A stretch of DNA of 52,665 nt from Bradyrhizobium sp. 1. Lineage in GTDB: Bacteria > Pseudomonadota > Alphaproteobacteria > Rhizobiales > Xanthobacteraceae. Each line of letters begins with the position of its first letter. Within the stretch, counting starts at the first letter, position 1. The DNA lies in contig NZ_JADPJH010000004.1 of the NCBI RefSeq assembly GCF_023073315.1, positions 1 through 52,665 of the forward strand. The letters run 5' to 3'. The translations under genes and the position numbers were made by a program. The notes under the pieces were generated by a model. It did not search any database and was not told the origin of the DNA. It saw only the letters and a list, made by a program, of their open reading frames with translations. Of this stretch, positions 1 to 8,609 are shown piece after piece.

Positions 1-16
1 ACTCCCGAAATCCAAC

Positions 17-46
17 ATTCTTGCCCAGCCTCGTCGGGCAAAACAC
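17..46. repeat. 30-base dispersed-repeat end, inverted copy at window end
   Basis: These 30 bases match the reverse complement of 52615-52644 at 28 of 30 positions. The core is a TTGCCC...GGGCAA-type sequence. I recognise similar gene-free sequence as a dispersed intergenic repeat of Bradyrhizobium genomes; here only one end is inside the window. It lies downstream of the binding-protein gene and encodes nothing. Confidence 0.6.
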
Positions 47-127
47 TGGCATGATGTCATCGTGCCCGCGATGGACCTCCCGGCCTGCCTCGGGGCAACC
101 GCCGATATCGGTCCAGTAAGTCGGTTG

Positions 128-1099
128 TCAGTCGATCACCTCGTCCGCGCGCACCAATAAGGACGGCGGCATCTGGATGCCGAGCGCTTTGGCGGTCTTC
201 AGGTTGATGACCGTCCTGAACTGCGTCGGCTGCTCGATCGGAACGTCGGCCGGGTTGGCGCCCTTCAATATCTTGTCGACGAAAACGGTGGCGCGGCGAA
301 AAATTGCGGTGAAGTCCACCCCGTAACCCACCAGCGCGGTCCCTCGGGAAGCGACAATTGGCGCGGCAACCGACGGCACGCGGCACTTGTCGACAATCGC
401 GGCGACGGTGGAAGGGTTGGTGACAAACGCATTGGCGTCCGTGATCACGAGGCCGTCCATGGGGGTCGCGCCGACGGCTGACAGCGCGCTTTCGAGGTCG
501 CCGGGGAGGTCAATTTCGATCGGTCGCAGTTCGATCTTCAAGACCCGCGCGGCGGTCGTCATCGCGCTCATTGTACCGGTGTTCAGCGGGTTGCCTCGCT
601 GCAGGAGCACCCCTGCGCGGGTCATGGAGGGAGCCAGGCTCGCGAGAATCTCAAGCCGCTTGGCGGCCAGTTCTGTCAGGAAAAAGGTTTGCCCCGTGAT
701 GTTGCCGCCGGGATGAGCCATGCTGGCTGCAAGGCCTATGGCCACCAGATCGGGGCCCACGATCATCACGGTCGGAATCTTTGTCGTCGCATGGTGAGCG
801 GCAAGAATCCCGGGAAATGTGGCTGTCACGAGAACGGCGACATCGAGGGCGACCAGTTCAGCGGCCAGCGCCGGCAACCGGCTGTCATCGCCGCCGGCGT
901 CGCGATATTCGACATGAACGTTCTCGCCCTCAACCCACCCGAGATCGCGAAGCGCCCCGAGGAACGCATCGACCTCCAGATTGCGCGGCGGGGGTAGAAA
1001 AAGCCCAATGCGGGCGATTCGCTTCGCTTGCTCGGCGCGTGCCGCGACAGGTTGCGCCAATGCCCCGCCAACCAGAGCCATGAATTCACGTCGCTTCAT
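128..1099 (-). CDS. ABC transporter substrate-binding protein (ABC_sub_bind family)
   Basis: A 323-residue periplasmic binding protein. The N-terminus reads MKRREFMALVGGALAQPVAA, a twin-arginine or Sec-like export signal, followed by two Rossmann-like lobes typical of the ABC_sub_bind family (TrpX/YtfQ-like; PF04392), which is much expanded in Bradyrhizobium. The pattern GLFLPPP...DLGWVEGENVHVEYRDAGGD near residues 32-70 and the C-terminal INLKTAKALGIQMPPSLLVRADEVI are the usual family ends, so the gene is full length. The ATG is preceded by a GAGG ribosome site. There is no permease or ATPase beside it, so it is an orphan receptor and its ligand cannot be read from the sequence. Confidence 0.9.
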   Translation of the reverse strand: MKRREFMALVGGALAQPVAARAEQAKRIARIGLFLPPPRNLEVDAFLGALRDLGWVEGENVHVEYRDAGGDDSRLPALAAELVALDVAVLVTATFPGILAAHHATTKIPTVMIVGPDLVAIGLAASMAHPGGNITGQTFFLTELAAKRLEILASLAPSMTRAGVLLQRGNPLNTGTMSAMTTAARVLKIELRPIEIDLPGDLESALSAVGATPMDGLVITDANAFVTNPSTVAAIVDKCRVPSVAAPIVASRGTALVGYGVDFTAIFRRATVFVDKILKGANPADVPIEQPTQFRTVINLKTAKALGIQMPPSLLVRADEVID

Positions 1100-1170
1100 G
1101 CCAACCTCAAGCTCATAACCTTGAGCAGAGAGTATGCAATTTTCGGCATGGGTCCAAGCGAGCCAGTAAG

Positions 1171-1211
1171 CGTGTAGGATGGGTTTCGCTTCGCTCTACC
1201 CATCCTACACG
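1171..1211. terminator. 14-bp hairpin, terminator-like, dispersed repeat type
   Basis: Arms 1171-1184 (CGTGTAGGATGGGT) and 1198-1211 are perfect inverted repeats around a 13-base loop rich in TTCGCT. It lies between the start of the binding-protein gene and the stop of the sterol-desaturase gene, both minus strand, so it can end transcription of the latter. There is no clear T run. The same GTAGGATGGGT motif is a familiar intergenic repeat in Bradyrhizobium. Confidence 0.55.
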
Positions 1212-1229
1212 TGCTGCGACTCTCGTGCT

Positions 1230-2360
1230 TCATGGGTCCCGATGTTCGAGAAATTCCTTCACCGGCCCGACGAAGGGGTGCACGAACTGGCCGAGCATGC
1301 CGCCAGGGATCGGCTTCACCGTACCGTATTTGACCGGCCAGCGATCTTTGGGCAGGTGCCAAGTTCTACCCAGCATATCGAACAGCGGCGTGTGTGCCGC
1401 GTAATTCTTGTCGATGGCCTCGGCGTCCGACGCGTGGTGCCAGTGATGAAATTGCGGCGTGACGATCACGTACCGCAGCCAGCCGACATCCATCTTGATG
1501 TTTGAATGGATCAGCACCGATTGCACAGAGATGAAAATGAGATAGGCGAAGATCGTGTCCTGCGGGAAGCCGAGCAGGACGATCGGCACCAGCACCAGGG
1601 CGCGCGTTGCCAACGGCTCGAAGAAATGGAGGCGCGATCCCGAGAGCCAGTCCATGTGTTCGGGCGAATGATGGACCGCATGGATTCGCCACAACCACGG
1701 CACCTCGTGATAGGCGCGGTGGGAGACGTATTCGACTGCATCGGCCGCCAGGATCACCAGCACGAAGCGGACGATCGCCGGCAGGGCCACGACATGCGCC
1801 TGCAGTGACGGGCTGATCGCCCAGGCGAAATAGTCATGGGCAAAATGTGTCGAGACGACCAGGAAGATGCCGATCAGCAGGTGGTTGACGCCGAAATAGG
1901 CGAGATCGAGCCTCCAGCCGGCGCTGAGTGGCCCTTGCTCCGGCCGCACCCGTGGGAAGACCCACTCGAGCAGCACGAATGCTGCGCCGGTGAAGAATAG
2001 ATCGAGCACCAGCCAGTCGAGGCCGAGATAGAAGCGCGGCTGCAGAAAATCCGGTGTCGGCACGTAGGGCCCGCCAAGCAGCGTGGCGAGGAAAAGCGCG
2101 CTGAGTCCGATCGCAGCGGGCACCCGCAGGCCGCCCAGCACGATCCCGACGACGCCGAGCCAGGCACCGACGACCATGGCGATCGCGAGGGTGAGGCGGA
2201 GCAGCTCGACGTCGTAATGGACGCGCAGCTCAGGCGTCGTGAGAAAGGCAGGGTAGCGCAGGCATAGCACTGCAGCGACGCTGAGCACGCCGATTACGGC
2301 GCAGAGAGAACTGCCGATGCGCCCTTCGCCGATGCGCGGCCTTGAACTTTCTTGAGCCAT
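1230..2360 (-). CDS. Sterol desaturase / fatty acid hydroxylase family membrane protein
   Basis: A 376-residue integral membrane di-iron oxygenase of the FA_hydroxylase superfamily. Several hydrophobic helices fill the first ~230 residues. The three histidine clusters are visible: SHRAYHEVPWLWRIHAVHHS, a lone His in LIHSNIKM, and FHHWHHASD, as expected for a membrane-bound non-haem di-iron centre that hydroxylates or desaturates a lipid. The substrate is unknown. The N-terminal ~120 residues before the catalytic part are a longer hydrophobic extension than the family minimum. I chose the ATG at 2360 because GGGAG lies 8-9 bases upstream; an in-frame start 39 bases further up lacks this. Confidence 0.88.
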   Translation of the reverse strand: MAQESSRPRIGEGRIGSSLCAVIGVLSVAAVLCLRYPAFLTTPELRVHYDVELLRLTLAIAMVVGAWLGVVGIVLGGLRVPAAIGLSALFLATLLGGPYVPTPDFLQPRFYLGLDWLVLDLFFTGAAFVLLEWVFPRVRPEQGPLSAGWRLDLAYFGVNHLLIGIFLVVSTHFAHDYFAWAISPSLQAHVVALPAIVRFVLVILAADAVEYVSHRAYHEVPWLWRIHAVHHSPEHMDWLSGSRLHFFEPLATRALVLVPIVLLGFPQDTIFAYLIFISVQSVLIHSNIKMDVGWLRYVIVTPQFHHWHHASDAEAIDKNYAAHTPLFDMLGRTWHLPKDRWPVKYGTVKPIPGGMLGQFVHPFVGPVKEFLEHRDP

Positions 2361-2762
2361 TAATGGTCTCCCAACAAAGGTGCTCAAGCGCGTCAGCATA
2401 GGCGCGCGAGAGTTTTCTCAAATCCGACGGCTAAGGTACGTAGATGGCCGATAAGAGTTAAAATTGCCAGAAGTCAAAGTCCGCCTTGGGTCAAGGCAGA
2501 CGGAGCAGGATCCGTAGTCTGGGTCCGCCTGGAGTCAAGAGCTGACGCTCGGCGGGTAGCGCGGCAAGGTCAGGTATGGGCCAATGGACTAAACCCCTCA
2601 TCTCAAGACAGGACGCCCCGTTGCGCTATCCTCTTGGCTCCGTCGCCAGCCGTGGCGCCCTACCGCGCGAGCGGTTTAGTCCTCTGAGCCGAAGCCGACT
2701 ATTGCCTCGCCGCAGCGCTTGGGGCTCATGAGCGAGCGAATACATCATCAGAGAAACCATTC
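2361..2762. other. 402-base intergenic region with short inverted repeats
   Basis: No protein or RNA gene recognised between the two divergent genes. It holds an inverted repeat at 2479-2501 (GTC-GCCTTG / CAAGGC-GAC) and a degenerate relative just after it (2524-2548), a type of small repeat with GGGTCAA in the loop that is common in rhizobial genomes. Promoters for both flanking genes must lie here, but no convincing -35/-10 pair stands out. Confidence 0.5.
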
Positions 2763-3614
2763 ATGACCGAAGCTCACGCAGCGGCTCCCGGAATGTTCAA
2801 GCCGCAATTCACGGCGACGATGTTGCTCGGGGAAAATGTGAACATCTCGTTCCGCCAATTACTGGAGGAGTTGGCGCGGATCGCGCCAGATGCGGTGCTT
2901 GGCGATTGGGGCGGGCCCGTTACCGACCCCGACTTAGTCCCAGGCATCGAGATGGTGACCCTGAACGATGAGATCCTGTCGGTGATCATCGTCGACGCTC
3001 CGGCAAATCCGGCAATCTTGCAGCCAGGTCCGTTCCGCAACCCGCTATGGCCGAATGCCGAACAGGAGGCGGCTCAACATAAGGCCCACATCCTGGTCAT
3101 CGGCCTGAAAGATCCGCCCGACCGCGAAGGCGCGCTGGTGAAGGCGCGTGCAGTCACCTGGGTGACAGCGGCCTTAGCGCGGCTGGTGCCTGTTGTCGGC
3201 GTGAGCTGGGCCGATGGCGCGAATCTGGTGAGCGCGGCGGCATTCGCCTCGATCATAAAAAATAATTTCAGCCAGCCTAGCCACAACGCCGTGCCGTTCT
3301 GGGTGCGGATCAAGATTGCAAGGGCGGATGACGGGCCGAAGGGCGAACCGCTGATGACGATGGGTACCCTCGGACTGCATTTGTTTGGCTTGCGTGAGCT
3401 GGAATACGCCCCGGTGCCACCCGATCCGATGTCCATGATGGGGCACGCCTTCGGCGTCATGGAGTATCTTTTGAGATCCGGCAAGCGCCTGGACGAAGGT
3501 GAAACCATCGGAGTGGAAAGCGAAGGCGAGATGAAATTTGCAATCTCGCTTCGCGACAATAGCCACTTCGGACCGTCTCCGGTCGCTCGTCTTACCCTCA
3601 TTAGTGGCCAGTGA
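2763..3614 (+). CDS. DUF4261 domain-containing protein
   Basis: A 283-residue soluble protein matching the general layout of DUF4261 proteins: an N-terminal half with TATMLLGENVNISFRQLLEELA followed by a central W/A-rich segment (LVKARAVTWVTAALARLVPVVGVSWADG) and a C-terminal section with GLHLFGLRELEYAP and an AFGVMEYLL helix. The family has no established biochemical role and is occasionally found with toxin-immunity loci, but nothing of that sort is adjacent. It is a single gene, divergent from the desaturase gene and convergent with the monooxygenase. The ribosome site is weak (CAGAGAAA). Confidence 0.75.
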   Translation: MTEAHAAAPGMFKPQFTATMLLGENVNISFRQLLEELARIAPDAVLGDWGGPVTDPDLVPGIEMVTLNDEILSVIIVDAPANPAILQPGPFRNPLWPNAEQEAAQHKAHILVIGLKDPPDREGALVKARAVTWVTAALARLVPVVGVSWADGANLVSAAAFASIIKNNFSQPSHNAVPFWVRIKIARADDGPKGEPLMTMGTLGLHLFGLRELEYAPVPPDPMSMMGHAFGVMEYLLRSGKRLDEGETIGVESEGEMKFAISLRDNSHFGPSPVARLTLISGQ

Positions 3615-3902
3615 GGGGACGCCACGGCCTACATGTTCGATCCGATGCACTTCAATGGCACGACCTTTGACCTCGACGAGACCACGCGGATGGTTGTGGG
3701 GTCTATGCGTTTTGGCCCCAATCCCATCCGGCGTCCTATGCGCTTCGGATTGGTGAAGGCTACGACGCGTAGTCAGGCTCGCGCTGTGAATGTCCGCGTC
3801 TATGTCACGAGCCGACATCGGACGAAGCAATCCGCAAGACCGCAGACAGTCCAGATGCTGACTTGCTGCCGCCAATCCGACGCAAGGCCAGATGCTACCC
3901 CG
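3615..3902. other. Gene-free spacer between convergent genes
   Basis: Open frames cross this stretch on both strands, but none shows a recognisable domain, a ribosome site or a convincing start, and their composition is that of mirror frames in high-GC DNA. I see no clear terminator hairpin with a T run. Confidence 0.5.
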
Positions 3903-5396
3903 TCACACCACCCCCTGCTCCGCCAGGAACCGCATCAGCGCCTCCGTCTGCTGTGCACTCACAACAGCACCAACATAACCGTCCGGCCGCACCAGCACCC
4001 AATCGCCTGATGACACCGCGTACGCACCGTGGAAGTGCCTGCTGTCGTCGATCAGCTCGCCATCCGGACCGATGCAGTGGATGTGCAATCCGGCGCGCGC
4101 CGGCACGGCATCGCGCTTCACCTGATAGCCGAGCAAGGTCCAATGCGGACCCTTGAACAGCTCGAACAGGCGCGTGGGCTGTCCGCCAGCACCGTGGAGC
4201 GGTGCATCCGGTGCGCGGTCTCCCGCGAGCACGCCTGCGACGCGCTCCGGTTTCTCCAGCGCCAGCGGCGAGCCGGGGTAGCCGATGTCGAGTTGCTGGA
4301 CTTCGCGGCCGCGCCTGATGTCGCCGCGCTTGGCGGCTTCCAGCAGTCCGGTGGCAAGACCGAGCATGCTGGCGGCGACGGGGCGGCGTTCGCGCTCGTA
4401 GGTGTCGAGCAGGGTTGCGGACGCGCCGCTGATCACGCTTGCGAGCTTCCAGCCGAGATTGTAGGCATCCTGCACGCTGGTGTTGAGGCCCTGCCCGCCT
4501 GTCGGCGGATGAATGTGCGCGGCATCGCCGACCAGGAATACGCGGCCATCGCTATAACGATCGGCGAGACGCGCGTTCATCTGATAGGCCGACGCCCAAT
4601 GCACCGCGTGAACGCGGATATCATCGCGTCCGGTGCGATCGGTGACCATCGCCGAAAGCCCTTCAGCCGACAGATCGACCTCGCCTTCGCGCGGGACCGG
4701 CGCCTGCAACTGGAAAAACTCCGTTCCGGCCAGCGGACATAGCGCGAGCTGGCGGTCCGTCGCGCCATCATTGAAGCGGTGCCATGCCGTGCGGTCGAGT
4801 CCCGTCAGGACAATATCGGCTACCACCGCGCGCACGCCCAGCGTCTTGCCTGGAAAGCCGATATCGAGCACGTGACGCACGAAGCTGCGGCCACCATCGG
4901 CACCGACGAGGTAACGCACTTGTATCGTCTCCTCGCCGGCCGCGCCGGAAAGGCGCGCGGTCACGCCGTCCTGGTCCTGTGCGAGGCCGACCAGTTCGCA
5001 GCCGAACTCCACGCGGTGGCCGAGTTCGAGCAGACGCTCGCGCATCACGGCCTCGGTCAGGAATTGCGGGATCATCAGCGCCATGTGGTAGGGCTCGGCC
5101 GGTGTCGGGGCAATGTGCTCGGCGACCTCGGAGTCCGTGAAGCTGCCGTCGTCGCGATAGACGCGCTGCGGCGGGTAGAGGCCGCCGGCTGCGACGATGC
5201 GGTCAAGAATGCCGAGATCCTCGAAGATCTCCTGGGTGCGCGGCTGGATGCCCTTGCCGCGCGAGCCGTGGAACGGACGGTCCATCTTCTCGATCAGCCG
5301 GAAGGAGACGCCGCGGCGCGCTAGATCAATGGCGAGCGTGAGACCGGCCGCGCCGGCGCCGCAGATCAGGACATCTGCCGTGAATTGGTTTGTCAT
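3903..5396 (-). CDS. FAD-dependent aromatic monooxygenase (PheA/MhpA-like)
   Basis: A 497-residue group A flavoprotein hydroxylase. The dinucleotide-binding motif DVLICGAGAAGLTLAIDLAR is at residues 8-27, the second FAD motif GRVFLVGDAAHIHPPTGGQG lies near residue 285, and the C-terminal ~100 residues fit the thioredoxin-like tail of phenol-hydroxylase-type enzymes. Such enzymes use NAD(P)H and O2 to hydroxylate aromatic rings; the substrate is not readable. The start at 5396 has GAGGA six bases upstream; a longer frame reaching 5474 would run through the operator and into the regulator gene. It is divergent from a MarR gene with palindromes between them, so it is probably repressed by that regulator and induced by its aromatic substrate. 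Confidence 0.88.
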   Translation of the reverse strand: MTNQFTADVLICGAGAAGLTLAIDLARRGVSFRLIEKMDRPFHGSRGKGIQPRTQEIFEDLGILDRIVAAGGLYPPQRVYRDDGSFTDSEVAEHIAPTPAEPYHMALMIPQFLTEAVMRERLLELGHRVEFGCELVGLAQDQDGVTARLSGAAGEETIQVRYLVGADGGRSFVRHVLDIGFPGKTLGVRAVVADIVLTGLDRTAWHRFNDGATDRQLALCPLAGTEFFQLQAPVPREGEVDLSAEGLSAMVTDRTGRDDIRVHAVHWASAYQMNARLADRYSDGRVFLVGDAAHIHPPTGGQGLNTSVQDAYNLGWKLASVISGASATLLDTYERERRPVAASMLGLATGLLEAAKRGDIRRGREVQQLDIGYPGSPLALEKPERVAGVLAGDRAPDAPLHGAGGQPTRLFELFKGPHWTLLGYQVKRDAVPARAGLHIHCIGPDGELIDDSRHFHGAYAVSSGDWVLVRPDGYVGAVVSAQQTEALMRFLAEQGVV

Positions 5397-5407
5397 GGGA
5401 TCCTCAA

Positions 5408-5428
5408 TATGTGTATTATGCACACATA
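5408..5428. promoter_or_regulatory. Candidate MarR operator 1
   Basis: TATGTGT (5408-5414) and ACACATA (5422-5428) form an inverted repeat with a 7-base spacer, 12 bases upstream of the monooxygenase start and 18 bases upstream of the MarR start. Size and position fit a MarR-dimer site controlling both divergent genes. Confidence 0.6.
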
Positions 5429-5445
5429 AGACCGGGGACGGCGGG

Positions 5446-5925
5446 ATGTCAAGAAGCGTGCAAAATACACACATTAAAAAACGGGTGCGTTCGCTTCACG
5501 AAGCGTTGATCGACATCATCAGCGTCATCAACCGCCGGCAAGGCGACGAGATGATGATCCGCGAGGCCGGCATCTCGCTCGATCGTGCGCTGTTTCCGCT
5601 GCTGGTCGGCATCGAGCGGCGCGGACCGATCGGCGTCGTCGACCTCGCCGATCGGATGGGACGGGACTACACCACGGTCAGCCGGCAGGTCGCGAAACTG
5701 GAAAGCCTGGGCCTGGTCAAGCGCCACGCCAGCAAAGCGGATCGCCGCGTCAGCGAAGCCACCATCACGCCTGATGGCAAAGCCATGACGGACGCGGTCG
5801 ACAGGGCACGCGAACGGATCGTGGGAACGATGTTTGCAGGCTGGGACGAACACGATATCGAGGAACTGGTACGATTGATGCGCAAGCTCGCCGATGCGAT
5901 GACCGCGCAAAGCGACCCGGCCTGA
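5446..5925 (+). CDS. MarR family transcriptional regulator
   Basis: A 160-residue winged-helix regulator. The recognition region is visible as VDLADRMGRDYTTVSRQVAK followed by LESLGLVKRHASKADRRVSE, the wing with the DRR motif conserved in MarR proteins. N- and C-terminal helices would form the dimer. It is divergent from the FAD monooxygenase across ~50 bases with two palindromic sites, so it likely represses that gene and itself until an aromatic ligand binds. The ATG at 5446 is used here, but GTG at 5485 (residue 14) is possible because an operator-like sequence overlaps codons 7-11. A phosphatase-like gene follows 24 bases downstream and may be co-transcribed. Confidence 0.88.
   Translation: MSRSVQNTHIKKRVRSLHEALIDIISVINRRQGDEMMIREAGISLDRALFPLLVGIERRGPIGVVDLADRMGRDYTTVSRQVAKLESLGLVKRHASKADRRVSEATITPDGKAMTDAVDRARERIVGTMFAGWDEHDIEELVRLMRKLADAMTAQSDPA
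5465..5477. promoter_or_regulatory. Candidate MarR operator 2
   Basis: AATACACACATTA, read on the minus strand, gives an ATGTGTGTATT core that resembles the ATGTGTATTATGCAC core of the site at 5408-5428. It lies inside the first codons of the regulator if translation starts at 5446. That overlap leaves open a GTG start at 5485 for the regulator. Confidence 0.4.
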
Positions 5926-5949
5926 GACCAATCACGGAAGCGCTGCCTG

Positions 5950-6402
5950 ATGACCAAGACCAATCGCGTGCTGTTTCTTTGCACGGGCAATTATTATCGA
6001 AGCCGCTATGCCGAGGAGATTTTCAACCATCGCATTGGGCTCGAAGGACTGGATTGGGTCGCCTTCTCGCGCGCCGTCGCCGAAACACTCTCGCCTGAAA
6101 ACGTGGGGCCGATCTCGCCCCACACGCTGGAGGCCCTGCAAGCGAGAGGCATCGCGCCGGGAGGCGCTGCGCGCAATCCGGTGCTCTGCACGCTCGACGA
6201 CTTTGCGCAAGCCGAGCTTGTGGTCGCGCTGAAGGACGCCGAGCATCGGCCGATGATCGCGCAGCGCTTTGCCGGCGTCGTCCATCGCGTCCAGTACTGG
6301 GACGTGGATGATATCGAGTACCTCGATCCCAAGACAGCGCTGCGCAAGATCGACGAACAGGTTGGACTATTGATCGAAAGCCTGCAAATCAGCGACCGAT
6401 AA
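5950..6402 (+). CDS. Low-molecular-weight protein tyrosine phosphatase-like protein
   Basis: A 150-residue protein with the low-molecular-weight phosphatase P-loop at residues 11-18 (CTGNYYRS), giving the catalytic Cys11 and Arg17 of the CX5R motif right after a first beta strand, as in the LMW-PTP/arsenate reductase fold. Instead of the usual DPY general-acid loop, the C-terminal part has YWDVDDIEYLDP, so the acid is probably one of these aspartates. Family knowledge allows phosphotyrosine hydrolysis or another thiol-based reaction. A GGAAG ribosome site sits before the ATG. It follows the MarR gene by 24 bases, suggesting a two-gene unit; no kinase is nearby. Confidence 0.8.
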   Translation: MTKTNRVLFLCTGNYYRSRYAEEIFNHRIGLEGLDWVAFSRAVAETLSPENVGPISPHTLEALQARGIAPGGAARNPVLCTLDDFAQAELVVALKDAEHRPMIAQRFAGVVHRVQYWDVDDIEYLDPKTALRKIDEQVGLLIESLQISDR

Positions 6403-6465
6403 CGGCAAGCCCCTTGCATATGACCTTTCGTCAGATTGTATCAAGCAAGACCAAGAAGGAATCCC

Positions 6466-7983
6466 ATGAGCCAGACGCGGCGCGTTCTCTCGGCGCAAGT
6501 CGCCCACGAGACCAACACTTTCTCGATCGTTCCGACGACGCTCGAGGACTATCGCAAGCGGCTATTTCTGCGTGATGCCGAGATCGCCGCGGCGCTGGCC
6601 GACACCAGGATGGAAATCGCCGCGCATCTGGCCGCAGCCAAACGCTACGGCTGGACCCTGGTGCAGCCGGTCGCCGCCGCGGCCACCCCATCCGGGAAGG
6701 TGACGGCGGAGTGCTGGGCCGAATTGCAGCGCCTGGTCTACCAGGCCTGCGAAACCGGGCCGCTCGACGGCGTCATCCTCGCGCTGCACGGCGCGATGGT
6801 CACCGAGACCGACGACGACGCGGAAGGCGCGCTGCTCGAAGGATTGCGCAAGCGCCTCGGCGACACGATCCCGATTGCGGTGACGCTCGATCTGCATGCC
6901 AACGTCACCGAACGGATGGGCCGGCTGGCCAGCATCATGCTGCCCTACCGCACCTACCCGCACATCGACCAGTATGAGACGGCGTTCCGCGCCGCTGAAC
7001 TGCTGCAATCGGCGATGGACGGCACGACCCGCCCGAAAGTGTTCCGCATGCAGGGAGCTCTGCTCGACGGATGCAATCACGGACGAACCCAGGGCGGCGT
7101 GATGAGCGATTTGCTGGCGCGCGCCGCCGACATGCAGGCGCAAACGCCCGGCCTTTTGTCCGTCGATGTCTGCGCGGGCTTCAGCCGTGCAGACATTGCC
7201 GAAGTCGGCCCCAGCGTTCAGATCACCTACGACGCCTCCCACAACGCCGCCGAAGCGGCCGCGCGGCAGGCCGCGGCCGCGCTCCAGGACGAGATGATCC
7301 GCCGGCGCGCCGAGGTCACCGTCACGCCGCTCGATTTGCCGACCGCAACGACGCTTGCCGCCTCGGCTGCAGCGGACGTCGCGGACACCCGTCCCCTCGT
7401 GATCGCCGACTTCAGCGACAACCCAGGTTCGGGCGCCTACGGCGATGGTGTCCGCCTGCTGGAGGCGCTGCTGCAGGCTGAAATCCGCGGCGTGCTGTTC
7501 GGCGTCCTCGGCGATCCCGAAGCCGCGGCCCGCTGCCATGAAGCGGGCCTCGGGGCCAGTCTGGACGTCATTGTCGGTGCCAAGCGCCATCCCGCCAGCT
7601 ACGGACCTCCGCTGATGCTGACCGGGCGAGTGACCGGCCTGTCGGATGGCGCCTTCGTCTGCGAGGGGCCGATGAATGCCGGTCAGCCCATGACGCTCGG
7701 GCCCTCGGCCTTGCTCGAGGTCGACGGCATTTCCATCGCGCTTTCGACCAACACGCTGCAGACCTACGATCAGGAAATGTTCCGAATTCTCGGAGCAGAA
7801 CCGGCTCAATTCCGGATCGTCGTAGTCAAGTCGGCGCACCACTTCCGGGCTGCCTTCGGGCCGATGGCCAAGGAGGTGATCCTGGCCGATAGCGGCGGGC
7901 TCGCCACCTTTGACCACACGAAGCTGTCCTACCGAAAAGTCCGCCGCCCCATCTGGCCGCTCGACGAAATCCCGCCGGGTTGA
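6466..7983 (+). CDS. M81 family metallopeptidase (microcystinase C / MlrC family)
   Basis: A 505-residue protein of the MlrC family. Landmarks are VAHETNTFS at residues 12-20, ALHGAMVTETDDDAEG near 107-122, LDLHANVTE near 142 and YPHIDQYE near 164, which carry the metal-binding His, Asp and Glu; the C-terminal DUF1485-like half follows. The named founder cleaves linearised microcystin fragments, but most members, including rhizobial ones, have unknown peptide or amide substrates. The ATG at 6466 has AAGGA at the right distance. It starts 63 bases after the phosphatase gene. A strong hairpin follows 35 bases after the stop. Confidence 0.88.
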   Translation: MSQTRRVLSAQVAHETNTFSIVPTTLEDYRKRLFLRDAEIAAALADTRMEIAAHLAAAKRYGWTLVQPVAAAATPSGKVTAECWAELQRLVYQACETGPLDGVILALHGAMVTETDDDAEGALLEGLRKRLGDTIPIAVTLDLHANVTERMGRLASIMLPYRTYPHIDQYETAFRAAELLQSAMDGTTRPKVFRMQGALLDGCNHGRTQGGVMSDLLARAADMQAQTPGLLSVDVCAGFSRADIAEVGPSVQITYDASHNAAEAAARQAAAALQDEMIRRRAEVTVTPLDLPTATTLAASAAADVADTRPLVIADFSDNPGSGAYGDGVRLLEALLQAEIRGVLFGVLGDPEAAARCHEAGLGASLDVIVGAKRHPASYGPPLMLTGRVTGLSDGAFVCEGPMNAGQPMTLGPSALLEVDGISIALSTNTLQTYDQEMFRILGAEPAQFRIVVVKSAHHFRAAFGPMAKEVILADSGGLATFDHTKLSYRKVRRPIWPLDEIPPG

Positions 7984-8017
7984 ACCTCCCGCTCGCGGCT
8001 CATCCCGCGCAAACGAA

Positions 8018-8043
8018 AAGCCCCGGCGCGAAGGCCGAGGCTT
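8018..8043 (+). terminator. Hairpin after the MlrC-family gene
   Basis: AAGCCCCGGC (8018-8027) pairs with GCCGAGGCTT (8034-8043), with one mismatch and a 6-base loop. It lies between two convergent genes and so could stop transcription from both sides. No T run follows on the plus strand; on the minus strand the stem is followed by TTCG only, so efficiency is uncertain. Confidence 0.5.
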
Positions 8044-8144
8044 GCGATCCAGTCCGCGTACATCCGGCGAACCAATCGTCGGACGTAGAACTACCCGCGA
8101 ATCTTGAACGGATGATGACGAGGTTGGGTCGACAAAATGTCGCG

Positions 8145-8540
8145 TCAGACGCCGTACTGCTCGTCCGTCACTTTTTCCATCCACGCGACGGGGCTGCCGT
8201 TGAGCGCTTCCTGAATCGCGATATGGCTCATGGCCGTCTTTGGGGACGCGCCGTGCCAGTGCTTCTCGCCGGGTTCGAACGACACCACGTCGCCCGGGCG
8301 GATGTCCTCGACAGGACCGCCCCAACGCTGCACGCGGCCAAGGCCGGAGGTCACGATCAGCGTCTGGCCGAACGGATGGGTGTGCCATGCCGTGCGCGCG
8401 CCGGGCTCGAAGGTGACGTGATTGCCGGCGACGCGCGAGGGATCGACGGCCGGAAACAACGGATCCATACGAACCGTACCGGTGAAATATTCGGCCGGGG
8501 CACGGCTTGAGGGTTGGGAGCCTGCTTGTCTGGTCTGCAT
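8145..8540 (-). CDS. Small cupin-domain protein
   Basis: A 131-residue single-domain cupin. Motif 1 is seen at residues 50-72 ([17 protein letters not shown] then G), giving His53, His55 and Gln59; motif 2 at 82-98 ([16 protein letters not shown]) gives His94/His96. This metal site resembles the (R)-mandelonitrile-lyase-like and quercetinase-like small cupins, whose substrates vary; I do not assign one. The ATG at 8540 has a perfect AGGAGG nearby, and the longer frame to 8588 does not. It is divergent from a LysR regulator, 124 bases apart, which probably controls it. Confidence 0.88.
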   Translation of the reverse strand: MQTRQAGSQPSSRAPAEYFTGTVRMDPLFPAVDPSRVAGNHVTFEPGARTAWHTHPFGQTLIVTSGLGRVQRWGGPVEDIRPGDVVSFEPGEKHWHGASPKTAMSHIAIQEALNGSPVAWMEKVTDEQYGV

Positions 8541-8609
8541 CTGTTGCCTCCTTGAGCGCCCAAGCTGGCGCTGTTCACCGCAACACATAGCGCCCCGGGC
8601 AGCGTTCGA

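Noticed and set aside
3633..4010. 125-residue plus-strand frame after the DUF4261 gene
   Set aside because: Changes to a composition without domain features, overlaps the monooxygenase gene at its end, no ribosome site.
6562..8388. A 608-residue open frame on the strand opposite the MlrC-family gene
   Set aside because: It mirrors the codon structure of the real gene (high-GC third positions), has no known domain, no ribosome site, and runs beyond the gene into a hairpin and the cupin gene.
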